Positions 21,548 to 32,999 of a stretch of 64,000 bases of DNA are shown piece by piece. The notes under the pieces are model-generated. The model searched no databases and was not told where the DNA came from. It saw nothing but the letters and a program-made list of their open reading frames with translations. The stretch is from NCBI GenBank assembly GCA_026018925.1, contig JAKSZU010000007.1, forward strand, positions 96,063,501-96,127,500, read 5' to 3'. The position numbers were made by a program, and so were the translations under genes. The stretch's first letter is position 1; every line of letters starts with the position of its first letter. The stretch is from Tupaia tana. Lineage: Eukaryota; Chordata; Mammalia; Scandentia; Tupaiidae.

Positions 21548-22570
21548 TCAGTTACAAGGCAGCCAGGTGGGATAGGAGGAGTGGGCTCGAGCCAGTAGAG
21601 GCTGCACAGGGGTCACGTAGTAGTTGACAGTGGTAGGCACAACCCCATCGGGGCCTGGAGGGTGCCAGGCCAGGGCGGCAGCAGCAGCTGGGCCCTGCTC
21701 AGCCAGCGCCTGGAGCGCCAGCGCGGTGATGAGGTCGAGTGTCTGGCGACGCTCGTGGTTCATAAGGCACACGGTACTCTCATTGACCACCCGGTGCAGC
21801 GTCACCAGGCAGGCATAGCGGCGGGCAGCCTCTTTCCCCCCGAAGTGGGCCTCCAGGTAGCGCTCCAGCGTGCGCCGCTGTTCCGCCAGCTCCGGGAAGT
21901 CGATGAAGAAGCGGGAGCACATGTAGCGTTGCAGGGCACGCACATCTGTGCTGGGCTGCGGCCGGAAGCCCCTCACCAGCAGGTGGCAGTACTTGAGAAG
22001 GCCACCGCCACGGATCTCCTCAGGGCTGCGAGTGGCGATGACTCGGTGCCGCAGGTGCTCCAGGGCCTCTGCGAAGTCCCCATATAGGCTCTCACCTGTC
22101 ACTGTCGGGTGGAAGGCCTCAGACATGGGCGTGGATGAGCACTGACCAAAGAGCAGCAGAGAGTCCAGAATGATCTGGAAGGAGTCTATGCTAAACTCAA
22201 ACTCGCGTCTCACCGAGTCCACAAACTTGAGCTCTACGTTCTTGCCGCTCTTATTCGACAGTGAAATGAGACTCCAGCGGTCTGTGTCTGTGCACACTTT
22301 CACCAGCTTCTGCACGTAGGCCTCCTTGAGTGTCAGTGGCGTGATCTTGGCCCGGCTCACACCTGCTGGCAGGAAGTCTAGCAGGCAGCTCAGCACCACT
22401 GCCTTGGTCAACTGGAAGGATGCCTCGCTGCGCAGGTCCACCCGGAACACTAGGTCCAGGTCCTTGTAGCCCAAACCACTCTCAGGGTGTAGCACGTGGC
22501 TGGCAGCCGAGCCGTGTAGCCGCACATTGTGCACGCGTAGACCTTGTTTCTCCAGGCTGCTGCGGACCAC
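21548..22570 (-). CDS. TENT5B: TENT5B (FAM46B) poly(A) polymerase, coding exon 2
   Basis: Encodes residues 88-427 of a non-canonical cytoplasmic poly(A) polymerase of the TENT5/FAM46 family (NTP_transf_7 fold), which adds adenosines to mRNA 3' ends. Entry is at the acceptor CCCCTCTGCAG|GTGGTC (AG at 22572-22571), phase 0, so residue 88 is Val; the exon does not start translation. Nucleotidyltransferase motif: G107-S108 in [11 protein letters not shown]124 and D126 in GYKDLDL, and third acidic E200 in KNVELKF, the same spacing as D90/D92/E166 of human TENT5C. Also conserved are [53 protein letters not shown] and [24 protein letters not shown] blocks, ending [12 protein letters not shown] as in paralogues. 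No disruption is seen; all catalytic residues are present. Confidence 0.98.
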   Translation of the reverse strand: MVRSSLEKQGLRVHNVRLHGSAASHVLHPESGLGYKDLDLVFRVDLRSEASFQLTKAVVLSCLLDFLPAGVSRAKITPLTLKEAYVQKLVKVCTDTDRWSLISLSNKSGKNVELKFVDSVRREFEFSIDSFQIILDSLLLFGQCSSTPMSEAFHPTVTGESLYGDFAEALEHLRHRVIATRSPEEIRGGGLLKYCHLLVRGFRPQPSTDVRALQRYMCSRFFIDFPELAEQRRTLERYLEAHFGGKEAARRYACLVTLHRVVNESTVCLMNHERRQTLDLITALALQALAEQGPAAAAALAWHPPGPDGVVPTTVNYYVTPVQPLLARAHSSYPTWLPCN

Positions 22571-22794
22571 CTGCAGAGGGGACAGCAGCGGGGAAAGATG
22601 TCAGAGCCTGGGCCCCCTAGATCCACTAAAGACTTCCAGGTGACCCTCCCAGTAACATTGGCCGCTGTCAACTACTGACAGCTATGGTGCCTTTTGAAAG
22701 TCTTTTAACTCTCCAAAGTCTCAATTTCCTAATCTGAAGAACAGTTTTGGGGGATGATTCAAAGCAATAATAGCAAACCCATGTATAAAATCTA

Positions 22795-23380
22795 CCACAC
22801 CAGGTCCTGGTCTTCATGCAATAAGATATGAATTCCCTTAATCCTCACAACATCCTTATGAGATAGGTACTACTATCCCCACTTTGCAGATGGACAAATG
22901 GAATTTTGGAGGGGCCAAGAAATGGAGTTTCTTGTTCACCAGTCACAGAGCCGGTGCACACAGAGCTAGGAATTGAACTCAGAGCACACATCTTAACTGC
23001 TAAATAGTCTACTTCTCTCAGTCTGCAAATAGATTTGTGCCAGGTGCTGCTCAAATATGCTGGGAATATAGCAAGCAGGTCCACTCGCTACCACACTAAC
23101 CCTCACCATACTCCTATTTTGAATGTTATCATTCCAACTGACAGATGAGGGACCCAAGGCACAGAGATTAAGAAATACATCCGCGTTCACAGAGCAGCCA
23201 GGCTGAGGCCAGAACCCAGCTGAGTTGGATTCTCAAGTCCACACATGTTCTTTTGACTATGACACACTTGTCTCAATTCATCCTTACAAGAACCTAGTGA
23301 GGCAAATATTATGCTCATTTTACAGATACAGAAACGAAAGCTTATAGTGGCCAGGTGACTAAGGCTCAGAGGAGAAGCCA
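22795..23380 (-). mobile_element. cluster of three MIR copies
   Basis: Three successive reverse MIR-like units near 22795-23020, 23040-23235 and 23250-23380. Each has a TTTACAGATR or TTTGCAGATGG motif and a GARCCCAG-type end. They lie in the TENT5B intron. Confidence 0.65.
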
Positions 23381-24049
23381 TGGAGAAACAGCCGCTGGAA
23401 GTGAAAAGCCTGTCTGTCTGGCCCTCTTCCCTGTTTGGAGAGGGGGAGGAGTTGGGATCTCAGGAAGCCTCCCAACCCGAATGGGGAGAGATAGAGGACC
23501 TTGCCTGAGGGCTAAGACTTGGTCTCTGCCCTCAGACAGCCCCCAAGGCCTGAGGGCACAGGAACGCAACAGGCAAACCTACAAGTCTTCCTGTTCATTT
23601 AGCCAAAAGAGCCTGGGGCATCTGGTGGGAAGGGTGAAATTGGGAGTTAAAAGCCCAGTTTTCTCAGCAACCCAAAGTCCTTTACATACTGTCCACAAAG
23701 TGACCAGGCAGCATTCCTGCTCTGAGTGACTCTGCAACCCCACCTTGCTGCCAAGTCAGCACCCAGCTCCAACTGGGCTGTCCTAGCCTCCCAGGGAATT
23801 ACTGCAAAGAATGCACCTAAGTGCTGAGGAGGCAAGCCACAGTGTGGCAATCTGAGGCGGGCGACTCCCTCCAGGAAGGCTTCCGGGAGGCAGACCTTGA
23901 CCAGGGGAATGAATGTACAGTCATGGCAGTTGGGGGGTGGGGGGTTGGGTGGGACGCAACTGGCCATCAGGAACGAGAGGGCCTGGGTGGAGGAAGGGAG
24001 GAGTAAGTTGGTTAGGCATGAGTGCCTGGTATTGGACCTTCCCACCAGA

Positions 24050-24200
24050 ATCTTACCAATCTCCATGTTATAGGTGGAGAAACTGAGGCTCATCAGAGCT
24101 AAGTCACTACCCCCCAAGGTCACACAGAGGTGTCTTCAAACCCAGGCATGGCTGACCTCAAAGCCTATTACCTTTCTACAGCATCAAAGTCCCAGGGTTC
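24050..24200 (-). mobile_element. MIR SINE
   Basis: TATAGGTGGAGAAACTGAGGC, CCCAAGGTCACACAGAGG and TTCAAACCCAGGCATGGC match reverse MIR. Confidence 0.75.
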
Positions 24201-25473
24201 AGAAAGACCGGAACCTAGAAACTAGTGTTTTAATTCCTTTCCCTTTCACAATTTCCAAGTGAGGGCAACCTGCAAATCACTGAGGCTCAGAGCTGGAGTA
24301 GCTGGGGAGTGGGAAGGCAGGGGTCAGGGAATGCCTTGGCCGGCCAGCCAGGGCCAGGTGCTGCAGTCCAACCTGTGGTATTTCTAACTTGTGCCTTGTC
24401 AGTGGGCAGCAGTGCCCCTGCAGGCTAAGGGGAGTAGGCACAGACCTTGGTCCAAGGACTGTGCCAGATTTGCAGGGCAGACCAGCTCCCACCCCAAGGC
24501 CCACTAGAGCTGACTGAGCCTTTCTTAGTGCGCGCTCCTGCTTCCAGGCTGGTGCCCACCCCAGGGCATGGCATCTGGCCTGATGAGTAGGTAGCAGTAC
24601 TCTCATTAAATCTCCTGCGTCAGGGCCATGGGGCCAGCTGTGTCAGCCAGCCAGCGGCTGTTGTCTTCTCCCAGGTGTGACTACAGCTAGTTTGGCAGGC
24701 AGTCCCCAAATATCACCACGCCCAATGACTGCAGGGCAGCTTGGAGCCTCCTGAATCAGACTTTCCAGCTGCTGAGGGGCAATGACTGCACCCTCCTTTC
24801 TCCCAGACCCTCCCCAGAACCACTCTGCTCCAAGGCTGCTGCTGAAATCTGCAGGGAGACCGACAGTCCTGTCAGCAAGTAGTTTTGCAAAACTCATATC
24901 CAGAGCCACCTGATGCAGGCTGTAGCCGAAGAGATCTGATTGTCCAGTTCGATCTTCTGGGCCAGAGAAAGCAAAGGACTTGGCCACTGTCATGAAGCCA
25001 GCACATCTACCCAGACCTATAGGCAGAAGGGCCTCCGATAGGAGGGCGGGTCCCTTTAGGACAGGTACTAGTAAGAACGTCTTTAGCTGCTCAAGGAAGA
25101 GGCAGGAAGCTTCCAGTTCTTGGGCTTGGGAGAACTCAGTGCTGGTGAGAAGCCCAACCAGCACTATGCAACCATCCTTCTTCCCCCACACACATGTCAA
25201 CAGCTTTTGAAGCTGCCAGCTGCTTCAAAAGGCAGATTTTCTTTGGAGGCAGCTGTACAGGCCAGGGGAAGACACCTGTCTCCTTGGGATGCTGGAACCA
25301 AAAAGTGTGCTAGGGAGTAGTCCAGTCTACTCTGATTGAACAGATGGGGACGCTGAGCCCGGTAAAGACAACTGACAATAGATGAGGCTCCAAATGCAGA
25401 TGTCCAGCCGCCCAATCTGGCTTTGAAGTCTCTGCTACATCTCCCCACCATAGCTGCCAGTTTCCTGTTCTGT

Positions 25474-25711
25474 TGGGAGAGGTTTTTGCTATAGGATGCG
25501 TGCGCTTGCCAGAAAGACAGAGACAGAAAGTAAGAAATCACCCCCCAGGAGGATGGCCCTGCCGCAATCCCTTCTCCTCCATTCTCCTCTAGAGATCTTG
25601 GGCATGCACACATACATGCCTGGCATGAGTTTAAGCCACCGGGTCTGGGACTCGAACTGTGGTCGACTACGTGGGAGTCTAGTGACATAGCCATTATGCT
25701 AACTGCTGGTC
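25474..25711 (-). mobile_element. type A SINE in the TENT5B intron
   Basis: Flanked by CCTGTTCTGT at 25464-25473 and 25712-25721. It lies in the sense orientation relative to TENT5B and is the only lineage-specific SINE inside that gene. Confidence 0.9.
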
Positions 25712-27340
25712 CCTGTTCTGTAGTATTTCTGACCCTAGTCTAGGACATTACACTGCTCTAACCCTGTAAAGTCAGATCCTATTGACCTGTAGCCTCCCCC
25801 ACCTTGCTAGGAGCACCTGAAGGCAGGGCGGCTGGGTCCCAGTCTCATTCGAGCCCCTAGTGTCCTGAACAGAGCTTGGCCCAGAGCACGAACCAGTACT
25901 GGCAGTTTGGCCCAGTCCGACAGAGGTAAGGGCTTCCTCTCTCTGACTAAGGTGCCCCTTGTTCCGCGGGCGCGCTCCGGGGCCGCTGGCCCGCGGTGCT
26001 GAAAAGAAAGGGGAATGGCCACACTGGGTTCTACCTTCCTCTCCCTCCATGCTTGGGGCCACAGTCCTGGAGGTAGAGCACCTGGGACTCCTGGGTGGTT
26101 TCCTATCACCCAGATGACAGCAGGCAGCCAGGAATGTCTCAGGGAACACCACTGGGCCGCAGTGAGTCAGCCCAAGGGAATCTGCCCCGCCCCTCCATTC
26201 CTATTTCCTCAGGAGCGAGAGGAGGTAATTCTTCAGCAGGCTCCCCTCCCCCCTGCGTGAAGCTAAGGTTGCATGAGGCAAAGGAATGGCCGGCTTCACT
26301 TGGCTTGTACAACTGCCTGCCCAGAAAGTCCATTGGCTGGCAGGAATACACAGAAATTGTCACTGGATTTTCTGGTTTCTTTGCTCAGGGGACTCGCCTA
26401 ATACTTAGAAGTTGGGCTTGAGAGCAGAGAGGAAGGGGCAGAAAGACTTTGAGGCTGCAGCAATCTGCTTGTGGGAAGACATAGGACTCTCAGGGTTTGA
26501 TTTTCATCTCATCAGGTAATCTCTTGAGGACTCAGCTGCCTAAGCTGTAAAATGGGTACAATAATGACTGTACTCTGGTATCTCAGAACAGGGCAGTGCC
26601 TGGGCTATACAAATGAAAGCCGTTTTGAGACAGCTGAGGGTCAGGTACAGGGAGGAGTTGGCATCTGAAGGAGGGGGTAGAGGCTGCAGAGTTCTCTTTT
26701 CTCATTCTTGTAGAGAGAGATGGGGTTTGGAGCCTGAGACCTGGGCTGGCCTTTGTTTCCAATCTTGAGGAGGGGGATAAACAGCTAAAATGGACGTTTA
26801 AGGTTGCCTTTGGGTGTGGAGTACCAGCCTGGCCCGGCACTCCATTACTCTACCTGCCATAACTACAGCTGAGAGGGAGGGAGCCCTGCCTAGAGCCAGC
26901 AGGAGGACAGAGTCTGCCCCTAGAACCTAGAGAGAGGGGAGGTGGGCTGAGGTCCCAGGATGCCAGGCTGAGGAGGAAAAGTTATTCTGGACCCAGTCAT
27001 ACACACCTACCCACAAGGAGTTGCTTGGCGGCATCTTTCTTCCTTGCAGGTGGGATTGCTCTCCCCCAGATGTCCCATCAGTCCCTCCCCATTCTTCTCT
27101 CCTTTCCCAGCCATGGCCTGGTCCCCCAGAGGCTGTGGACGGGAAAGCCAAGTAAGGAAGTATTATCAGGTGCAGAGGGAAGAGGTCTGGTCCACCATTA
27201 ACACGCTGTGCATTTGTTGCAGCCTCTGTCCCCGTTCCTCAGCGTCCCTAGCTGTCCAGCGAGTCGAACAGACTCAGTGCCTACCAGTCACGAGAATCTC
27301 GGGAGAGAGCTCCCACGCCCCCAGCCCAGCGCCCTCTCAC

Positions 27341-27601
27341 CTGCACGATCTGCCGTGGCTGCACACTCAGGGTGGGGAAGTTGCCGCGCCCGTGAATGGG
27401 AATCGGCTCGTTCAGAAGCGCGTCCAGACGCTTCACCTGTGGCCAGCCCAGCCCGCTCAGGTGTCGCCCGGGGGAGGCAGGTGAGGTCTCTGGGTCGGGG
27501 CCGCCGCCTATCGGGGCGGCCGTGGCCACCGCCGAGGCCGCAGCCGTCCCCACCTGCGCAGACACCGCGTTCCGGCGCTCAGCTCCGCTCTCCCAGGGCA
27601 T
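27341..27601 (-). CDS. TENT5B: TENT5B (FAM46B), coding exon 1
   Basis: Encodes residues 1-87: [16 protein letters not shown], an Ala-rich stretch (about 17-33), a Pro/Ser-rich linker, then the conserved family block [19 protein letters not shown] and [14 protein letters not shown]. It ends QPRQIVQ at the donor CAG|GTGAGA (27341/27340). Two ATGs stand in tandem (27604 and 27601). The second has A at -3 and matches the human start, so I use it; using the first would add one Met. With exon 2 the protein is 427 aa against 425 in human. The Ala-rich tract is where length variation is expected. Confidence 0.95.
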
Positions 27602-27645
27602 CATTCGCCCGGCCCCGGAGCCCCGACGGCAGAAACCGCGGGTGG

Positions 27646-27750
27646 TTAAGGGGAAGAGGGCAGGGAGAGCGGCTCGGCCTGGGCCAAGGCGGGGGCCGCG
27701 GATGCAGGGACAGGGCGGCAGCTACGGCGAAGTAAACCCAGGGCACACAT
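27646..27750 (-). other. possible uORF in the TENT5B leader
   Basis: ATG at 27750 opens a 34-codon frame ([15 protein letters not shown]...) that ends 44 nt before the main ATG. It lies in the mRNA only if transcription starts upstream of 27750, as the TATA position suggests. Confidence 0.4.
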
Positions 27751-27799
27751 CGAACGGCGACGACTAACCGACCCTAGAGCCTGTTCCCCCAGGCCCAGT

Positions 27800-28020
27800 C
27801 GACTCTTATAGGCCGCGGGCGACATGCCCATTGGTCCAGGTGGCTGTCACACAACGGGAGCCGGCCCTCCCCTCGGCACTTCTGCCATTGGTCAGCAGAG
27901 CTTTGTACGTGAGTCACTGCTCTCTGATTGGCTGGAAGGCGCGCCCCTGCCGTACCTTCCCAGTCCTGTGGAATTCCCTCCTTAGGTCCTTAAAAGAACT
28001 CTTTACTGTGATTGGCCAGG
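27800..28020 (-). promoter_or_regulatory. TENT5B: TENT5B promoter: TATA box, four CCAAT boxes, AP-1 site
   Basis: On the minus strand: TATAAG at 27810-27805, CCAAT boxes at 27834-27830, 27891-27887, 27931-27927 and 28015-28011, and an AP-1-like TGAGTCA at 27910-27916. The TATA box predicts a start near 27775-27780 and a leader of about 175 nt. NF-Y binding to the CCAAT array is inferred from consensus only. Confidence 0.65.
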
Positions 28021-28329
28021 GGGAACCTGGACTTAAGGAGACAGCGCCCTCCAGGGGCAGGCAGGAGGGAAATCATCTGTAAAGTTGGTAGCGGCGTCAG
28101 ACCGTTTAGAATTGCCAGGTTTGTTTTTGTTTTCCCCCAGTAGGAAGAAACTGAAAAATCACCTGGCCTGGTCTTCATCACCGCTGATTTGAAAAGCCTA
28201 AAGAGACTGCTCTGAGGGCTCAGCTCCACCCACCGCTCTTCCTGCTCTTCGACAATTTTCCAGAGTGGATGAAAGATAACAAACCACCTACCGAGGTAGG
28301 TGGTCTCTAACGCATTTGATTGCCCCTTA

Positions 28330-28480
28330 CACACCACAGCATGGCCAGCGCTACCAGTTTAGGTAAGGGGAAATCTGTTCAGAGAGGAGGTAGATTCCTC
28401 CAAAATCACACAGCAAGAATGGGTCCTGGTCCTGAACCAACTATAGAATCTATGGTGCATGCTCTTTCCACTGCACCTGC
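28330..28480 (-). mobile_element. MIR SINE remnant
   Basis: TAAGGGGAAATCTGTTCAGAG, AAAATCACACAGCAAGAATG and GCATGCTCTTTCCACTGCACC. Confidence 0.55.
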
Positions 28481-28820
28481 ACAGACTCAGAGTTTTTCTG
28501 GGGTTGGGGGATGGATATTATATTTATATATTTTCTCTTCCATTTTACAGAGCTTAGGGGATGAGGCTTATTGTTTGTTGTTTCTTTTAAATTAATCTTT
28601 TCCCCCTCTGTTTTTAATTTATGTGCTGTGGCAAAAACTCAGAAATTGAACCATGTGATTCATTTCTGCAATATATTTTCTTAAATATCATTCTCCAAGT
28701 AATATATCAAATTAAATATCATTCTCTTAACATTGTCCCATTCTCCTATGAGCAGGCTGGGAAGAAATAGTATGTCCAATTTACAGAAGGTGAAGCCAAG
28801 ATTTAGAAATGGTTCACTAT

Positions 28821-29078
28821 GGGACCAGCAGATGGCTTAATGGTTACATCCCTGGACTCCCACATGGCCGACTGTGATTCGAGTCCCAGATGTGGTGGCT
28901 TCAAACTCATGCTGGGTGCGAGTGTGTGTGTCCCCAAAATTCCAAGAGGAGAATTGAGGAGAAGGGATTGCAGTGTGGCTATCCCCCCCTGGGGGTGATT
29001 TCTCACTTTATGTCTCTCTATCGCTCTCTGTCTCTCCAGCAAGTGCACGTGCCTTATAGCAAAAATCTCCCTAAAAAA
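28821..29078 (+). mobile_element. type A SINE
   Basis: GGGACCAGCAGATGGCTTAATGG head and CCTTATAGCAAAAATCTCCC end. AAATGGTTCACTAT on the left and AAAATGGTTTATTAT on the right form the probable TSD. Confidence 0.85.
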
Positions 29079-29371
29079 AATGGTTTATTATAAACCAAAG
29101 TTACCAGCTTAACTCTGACAGAGCTAGGACTGGAATCCAGGAGCCTGGCTCTCAGACCAGATCAGCCACTTCCTCTTTCCGGAGGCCAGTCCAAGCAAGA
29201 TGCTGTTTCTGACCCCTCTCTCCATCTTATATGGAATCAGGGTCATTCTCTTGTCCCTCAGAGAGGGGGCACCCTGCTTGCTTCACTGTTTGTGACCTAG
29301 GGCAAGTCTTTTCCACTGTCCTCAGTGCTACTGCTTGCTATTTTGTTTTATCTTTTCTTGAAAGATAAGAA

Positions 29372-29590
29372 ATAGGGGCCAGCAGGTGGCATGGTGGTTA
29401 AGGAGCTGGATCTCACATGACTGTATGATTCCTCGATGGCTTGAAAAACGCTGGGCACATGTGCATTTTTCAAAATCCTGAGTGGAAAATGGAGGAGAAG
29501 GGATTGTAGCATGGCCGTTTCCCTGGGGAGGGGAGTGATTTCTCACTCTCTAGTGAGCACACACACATAGTAAATTTTTTTTTTTTAAAG
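29372..29590 (+). mobile_element. type B SINE
   Basis: GGGGCCAGCAGGTGGCATGG head with a partly deleted B-box region, then CAAAATCCTGAGTGGAAAATGG. Confidence 0.75.
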
Positions 29591-29742
29591 GAGAAGAAGT
29601 AGATAAGAAATCTCCTTTGGCTGAATCTAGTCTTTAAACCCTTGACCTACCAAGTCCACCTAATGAAAGATCTTGAGGCTCAACCATAGCACTGTCTCTT
29701 ACCCACACCTCCATGCTGCAGCAGAGGAAGGCAAAAAAAGGA

Positions 29743-32165
29743 AACTAGGAGGTCAGCAAATGGCATAGTGGTTCTGGTGCTGGACTCCCACATGGCTGAC
29801 CATGGTTTGACTCCTGGACCTGGTGGCTTGAAAACCACCCTGGGTGGAAGTCCTCACCAATGCAATCAGAAAAGAGGAAAAAATAAAGGGCATTTGAATA
29901 GGAAAAGAAGAGGTGAAACTCTCTCTATTTGCAGACGACATGATTGTATACATAGAAGACCCAATGGTCTCCATGGAAAAATTACTGGAAGTAATACATG
30001 ATTACAGTAAAGTTTCAGGATATAAAATCAATATACAGAAATCGATAGCATTTCTATATACGAATAACAGGCAGACTGAGATAGAACTGAAAAAAGTTAT
30101 TTCATTTACCATAGCCACTAAAAGTATAAGATACTTAGGAATAAATCTAACTAAAGAAGTTAAAGACCTCCACAAGGAAAACTATGAGAAGCTAAAAAAA
30201 GATATTGAAAATGACAAAAAAATGGAAGGACATCCCATGTTCATGGATTGGAAGAGTTAATATAATCAAAATGGCAATTCTACCCAAATTAATCTACCTA
30301 CTTAATACAATGCCAATCAAAGTACCAGGCACATTCTTCACAGACCTAGAAAAGACAATCTTAAAATTCGTCTGGAATCATAAAAGACCCCGTATTGCCA
30401 AAGCAATTCTACACAAGAAGAGTGGAGTGGGCGGCATCTCACTTCCCGATCCAAAAATATATTACAAAGCTGTGGTAATAAAGACAGCATGGTACTGGCA
30501 CAGAAACAGACACGTGGACCAATGGAACAGAATAGAGTCCCCAGAAATAAGTGCCCAAACATACAGTCAACTGATCTTTGACAAGGGGTACCAGTCAATC
30601 CAGTGGGAAAAGGAAAGCCTCTTCAGCAAGTGGTGCTGGAGAAACTGGACTTCCACTTGCAGAAAGATGAATCTGAACCCCTACCTCTCTCCTTTGACAA
30701 AAATCAAGTCAAGGTAGATCAAGGATCTAAATCTAAGACCTCAAACTATAAAGCTGCTCCTGGAAAACACTGGGGAAACTCTGGGAGACATTGGTGTAGG
30801 GAAAGACTTCCTAAAGAAGACCCTCAAAGCAGAGTCGATGGTCCCCAAAATAGACAAATGGGATTACATCAGACTAAGAAGTTTCTGCATGGCCAAAGAC
30901 ACAGTAGTTAGTGTGAATCGACAGCCCTCAGAATGGGAAAATAATTTTGTAAATTTTGCATCAGATAAGGGACTGATAACCAGAATACACAAGGAACTAA
31001 AAAAGCTGTTTGGAAAAAAGATGATCAACCCTATTAAAAGATGGGAGAAGGAGATGAAAAAAACACTCTCTAAAGATGACATACGAATGGCCAAAAGGCA
31101 TATGAAAAAATGTTCAACCTCCCTCACTGTAAGGGAAATGCAGATAAAAACAACAATGAGGTACCACCTAACCCCAGTCAGAATGTCTAATATTAAAAAA
31201 ACAAAAAATGATAAGTGTTGGCGGGGGTGTGGTGAAAGGGGATCTCTTTTACACTGCTGGTGGGAATGTAGATTGGTCCAACCACTGTGGAGAATAATTT
31301 GGAGATTCCTCAAAAATCTACAGATAGATCTGCCATATGATCCAGGGATCCCACTCCTTGGTATCTACCCAAAGGACAGAAGAATTCTTCATGAGAAAAG
31401 TGCTTGCACATCGATGTTTATTGCGGCACTATTCACAATTGCTAAGTCATGGAACCAACCCAAATGCCCCCGTATGGAGGAATGGATTGAAAAACTGTGG
31501 CACATATATACTCTATGGAATACTACTCAGCCATAAAAACCAACAGAGCCCTGGCTTTTGACAGAAAGTGGAAGAATATGGAAGATGTACTGCTGAGTGA
31601 GGCAAGCCAGGCTATGAAGGGGAGACATTGTATATACCGTTTGCATTCTATGACTGAAACTGATTGACTAACAGTTGAACAAACACAAGAGATGGGTGTG
31701 AATGTCAGATGAGGTGTATGTGGAGGAGTGGGGTCCTAACGAAAGACATTTGGAGAAGGGATACAGAGGTAGAGCATTGACGGGATGGGGAGGTGTGGTG
31801 TTATCTGTTGAAGATATTTTGATCAATGGGTCTGGGGAGAAATGTTCACATATCGAAATGGTCTCATTGTAAGCCAAACAATATAATTGAAAGTATATAC
31901 AAAAAAAATAATAATAAAAAATAATGTGAAAAAAAAGAGAGAATATTTAAAGGGAAAAAAAAAAAGAAAAAAAAAAAAAAGAAAACCACCCTGGGCACCT
32001 GTGCGTGTATGCCCAAAGGCCCAAGAAGAGACTAGAGGAGAAGGGTTTGTGACATGGCCATCTCCCCTGGGGGTGATTTCTCGCTTTTTCTCTCTCTTTC
32101 TCCTGTCTCTCTGGTGAGTGTACAAGCCCTATGGCAAAAATATCTCTCTTGCTAAAAAGTCCCCC
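29743..32165 (+). mobile_element. type B SINE split by an L1
   Basis: The head is 29743-29844, the body 31981-32165 (GCCCAAAGGCCCAAGAAGAG through AAGCCCTATGGCAAAAATATC). The interruption is the L1 below. Confidence 0.85.
29845..31980 (+). mobile_element. 5'-truncated LINE-1 with 15-bp TSD
   Basis: Carries the C-terminal part of ORF2, 3'UTR and an A-rich tail. The start VLTNAIRKE-like leads to the reverse-transcriptase active-site motif [13 protein letters not shown]. Later blocks are [72 protein letters not shown] and [11 protein letters not shown]. It is broken by a frameshift near 30240, an in-frame TAG at 30715 (Trp in L1) and a 2-nt insertion at the (TA) run near 31508. GAAAACCACCCTGGG at 29830-29844 and 31981-31995 is an exact TSD. 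The copy is not functional. Confidence 0.95.
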
Positions 32166-32207
32166 AAAACCAAAAACCTAGTATTTATTGAATACCTACC
32201 ATGCTCC

Positions 32208-32392
32208 AGATCACTTAAAAAAAAGATTTATCTTTCTTTTTTCCTTCCTTTCTTCCTTCCAATTTAACCAGAGAGGGACAGAGCAAGAGAGAGGGAAAGT
32301 GAGAAAGCAAGCCACCAGGTCTAGGATTGAACCATAGTTGGCCTTGTGGGGGAGTCCAACGTCCTTAATCACCATGCCACTTGCTGCTCCCT
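32208..32392 (-). mobile_element. type C SINE
   Basis: Poly(A)-side A8GATTTATC on the left, CCAATTTAACCAGAGAGGGAC, head complement CACTTGCTGCTCCC. AATCACTTTT-like repeats lie at both ends. Confidence 0.75.
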
Positions 32393-32450
32393 CAAAATCA
32401 CTTTTTATGCATGACTTGTATTTCCTACAACTATACTTCAAGATGTGGAG

Positions 32451-32717
32451 GGACCAGCAGTTGGTGTAATGGCTATGTCACTGAACTCCCACGTAGTCGA
32501 CTGCGGTTCGAGTCCCGGACCCAGTGGCTTGAACTCACGCCGGGCATGTGTGCATGCTTGCCAAAGATCCCAAGAGGAGAATGGAGGAGAAGGGATTGTG
32601 GCATGGTCATCCCCCTTGGGGGGTGATTTCTCGCTTTCTGTCTCTCTGACTCTTTGTCTGGCGAGTGCACGCGCCCTATAGCAAAAAACTCAAAAAAAAA
32701 AAAAAAAAAAAAAAAAA
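32451..32717 (+). mobile_element. type A SINE with 11-bp TSD
   Basis: AAGATGTGGAG at 32440-32450 and 32718-32728. First of a same-strand run of SINEs to 33.9 kb. Confidence 0.92.
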
Positions 32718-32728
32718 AAGATGTGGAG

Positions 32729-32985
32729 GCATCACCAGTAGGTGATGTAGTGGTTGTGGCACTAGACTCCCACATGGCTGCCTACAGTTGGAGTCCCGGA
32801 CCTGATAGCTTGAAATTCACATCGGGCATGTGTGTGTGCTTGCCCAAAATCCTGAGAGGAGAATGGAGAAGATATTGCGGTGTGCTCCTCCCCCCGGGGG
32901 GGGGGGGGGATTTCTCACTTTCTTTCTCTCTGTCTCTCTACTAAGTGCATGATCTCTATTGCAAAAAGTCCCTAAAAAAAAAGAA
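32729..32985 (+). mobile_element. type A-like SINE with expanded G run
   Basis: The CCCCCCTGGGGGG core has become CCCCCCGG followed by a G run (about 32889-32910). Confidence 0.75.
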
Positions 32986-32999
32986 AATGTGGGATCATT

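Larger units (their letters stand above)
22571..27340 (-). other. TENT5B: TENT5B intron 1
   Basis: A 4,770-bp GT-AG intron (donor GTGAGA at 27340, acceptor CTGCAG at 22571). It contains MIR copies (22.8-23.4 and 24.1 kb), one type A SINE, and an unexplained minus-strand open frame at 24643-25200. Confidence 0.92.
27300..27960 (-). promoter_or_regulatory. TENT5B: TENT5B CpG island
   Basis: A CpG-dense stretch over exon 1, the 5'UTR and the proximal promoter. Confidence 0.75.

Noticed and set aside
22568..22570. GTG at 22570 as a TENT5B start codon
   Set aside because: It is the first codon after the splice acceptor (Val88). The real start is in exon 1 at 27601.
29845..31980. Functional L1 ORF2
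   Set aside because: It is 5'-truncated and has a frameshift, an in-frame stop and a late 2-nt insertion.
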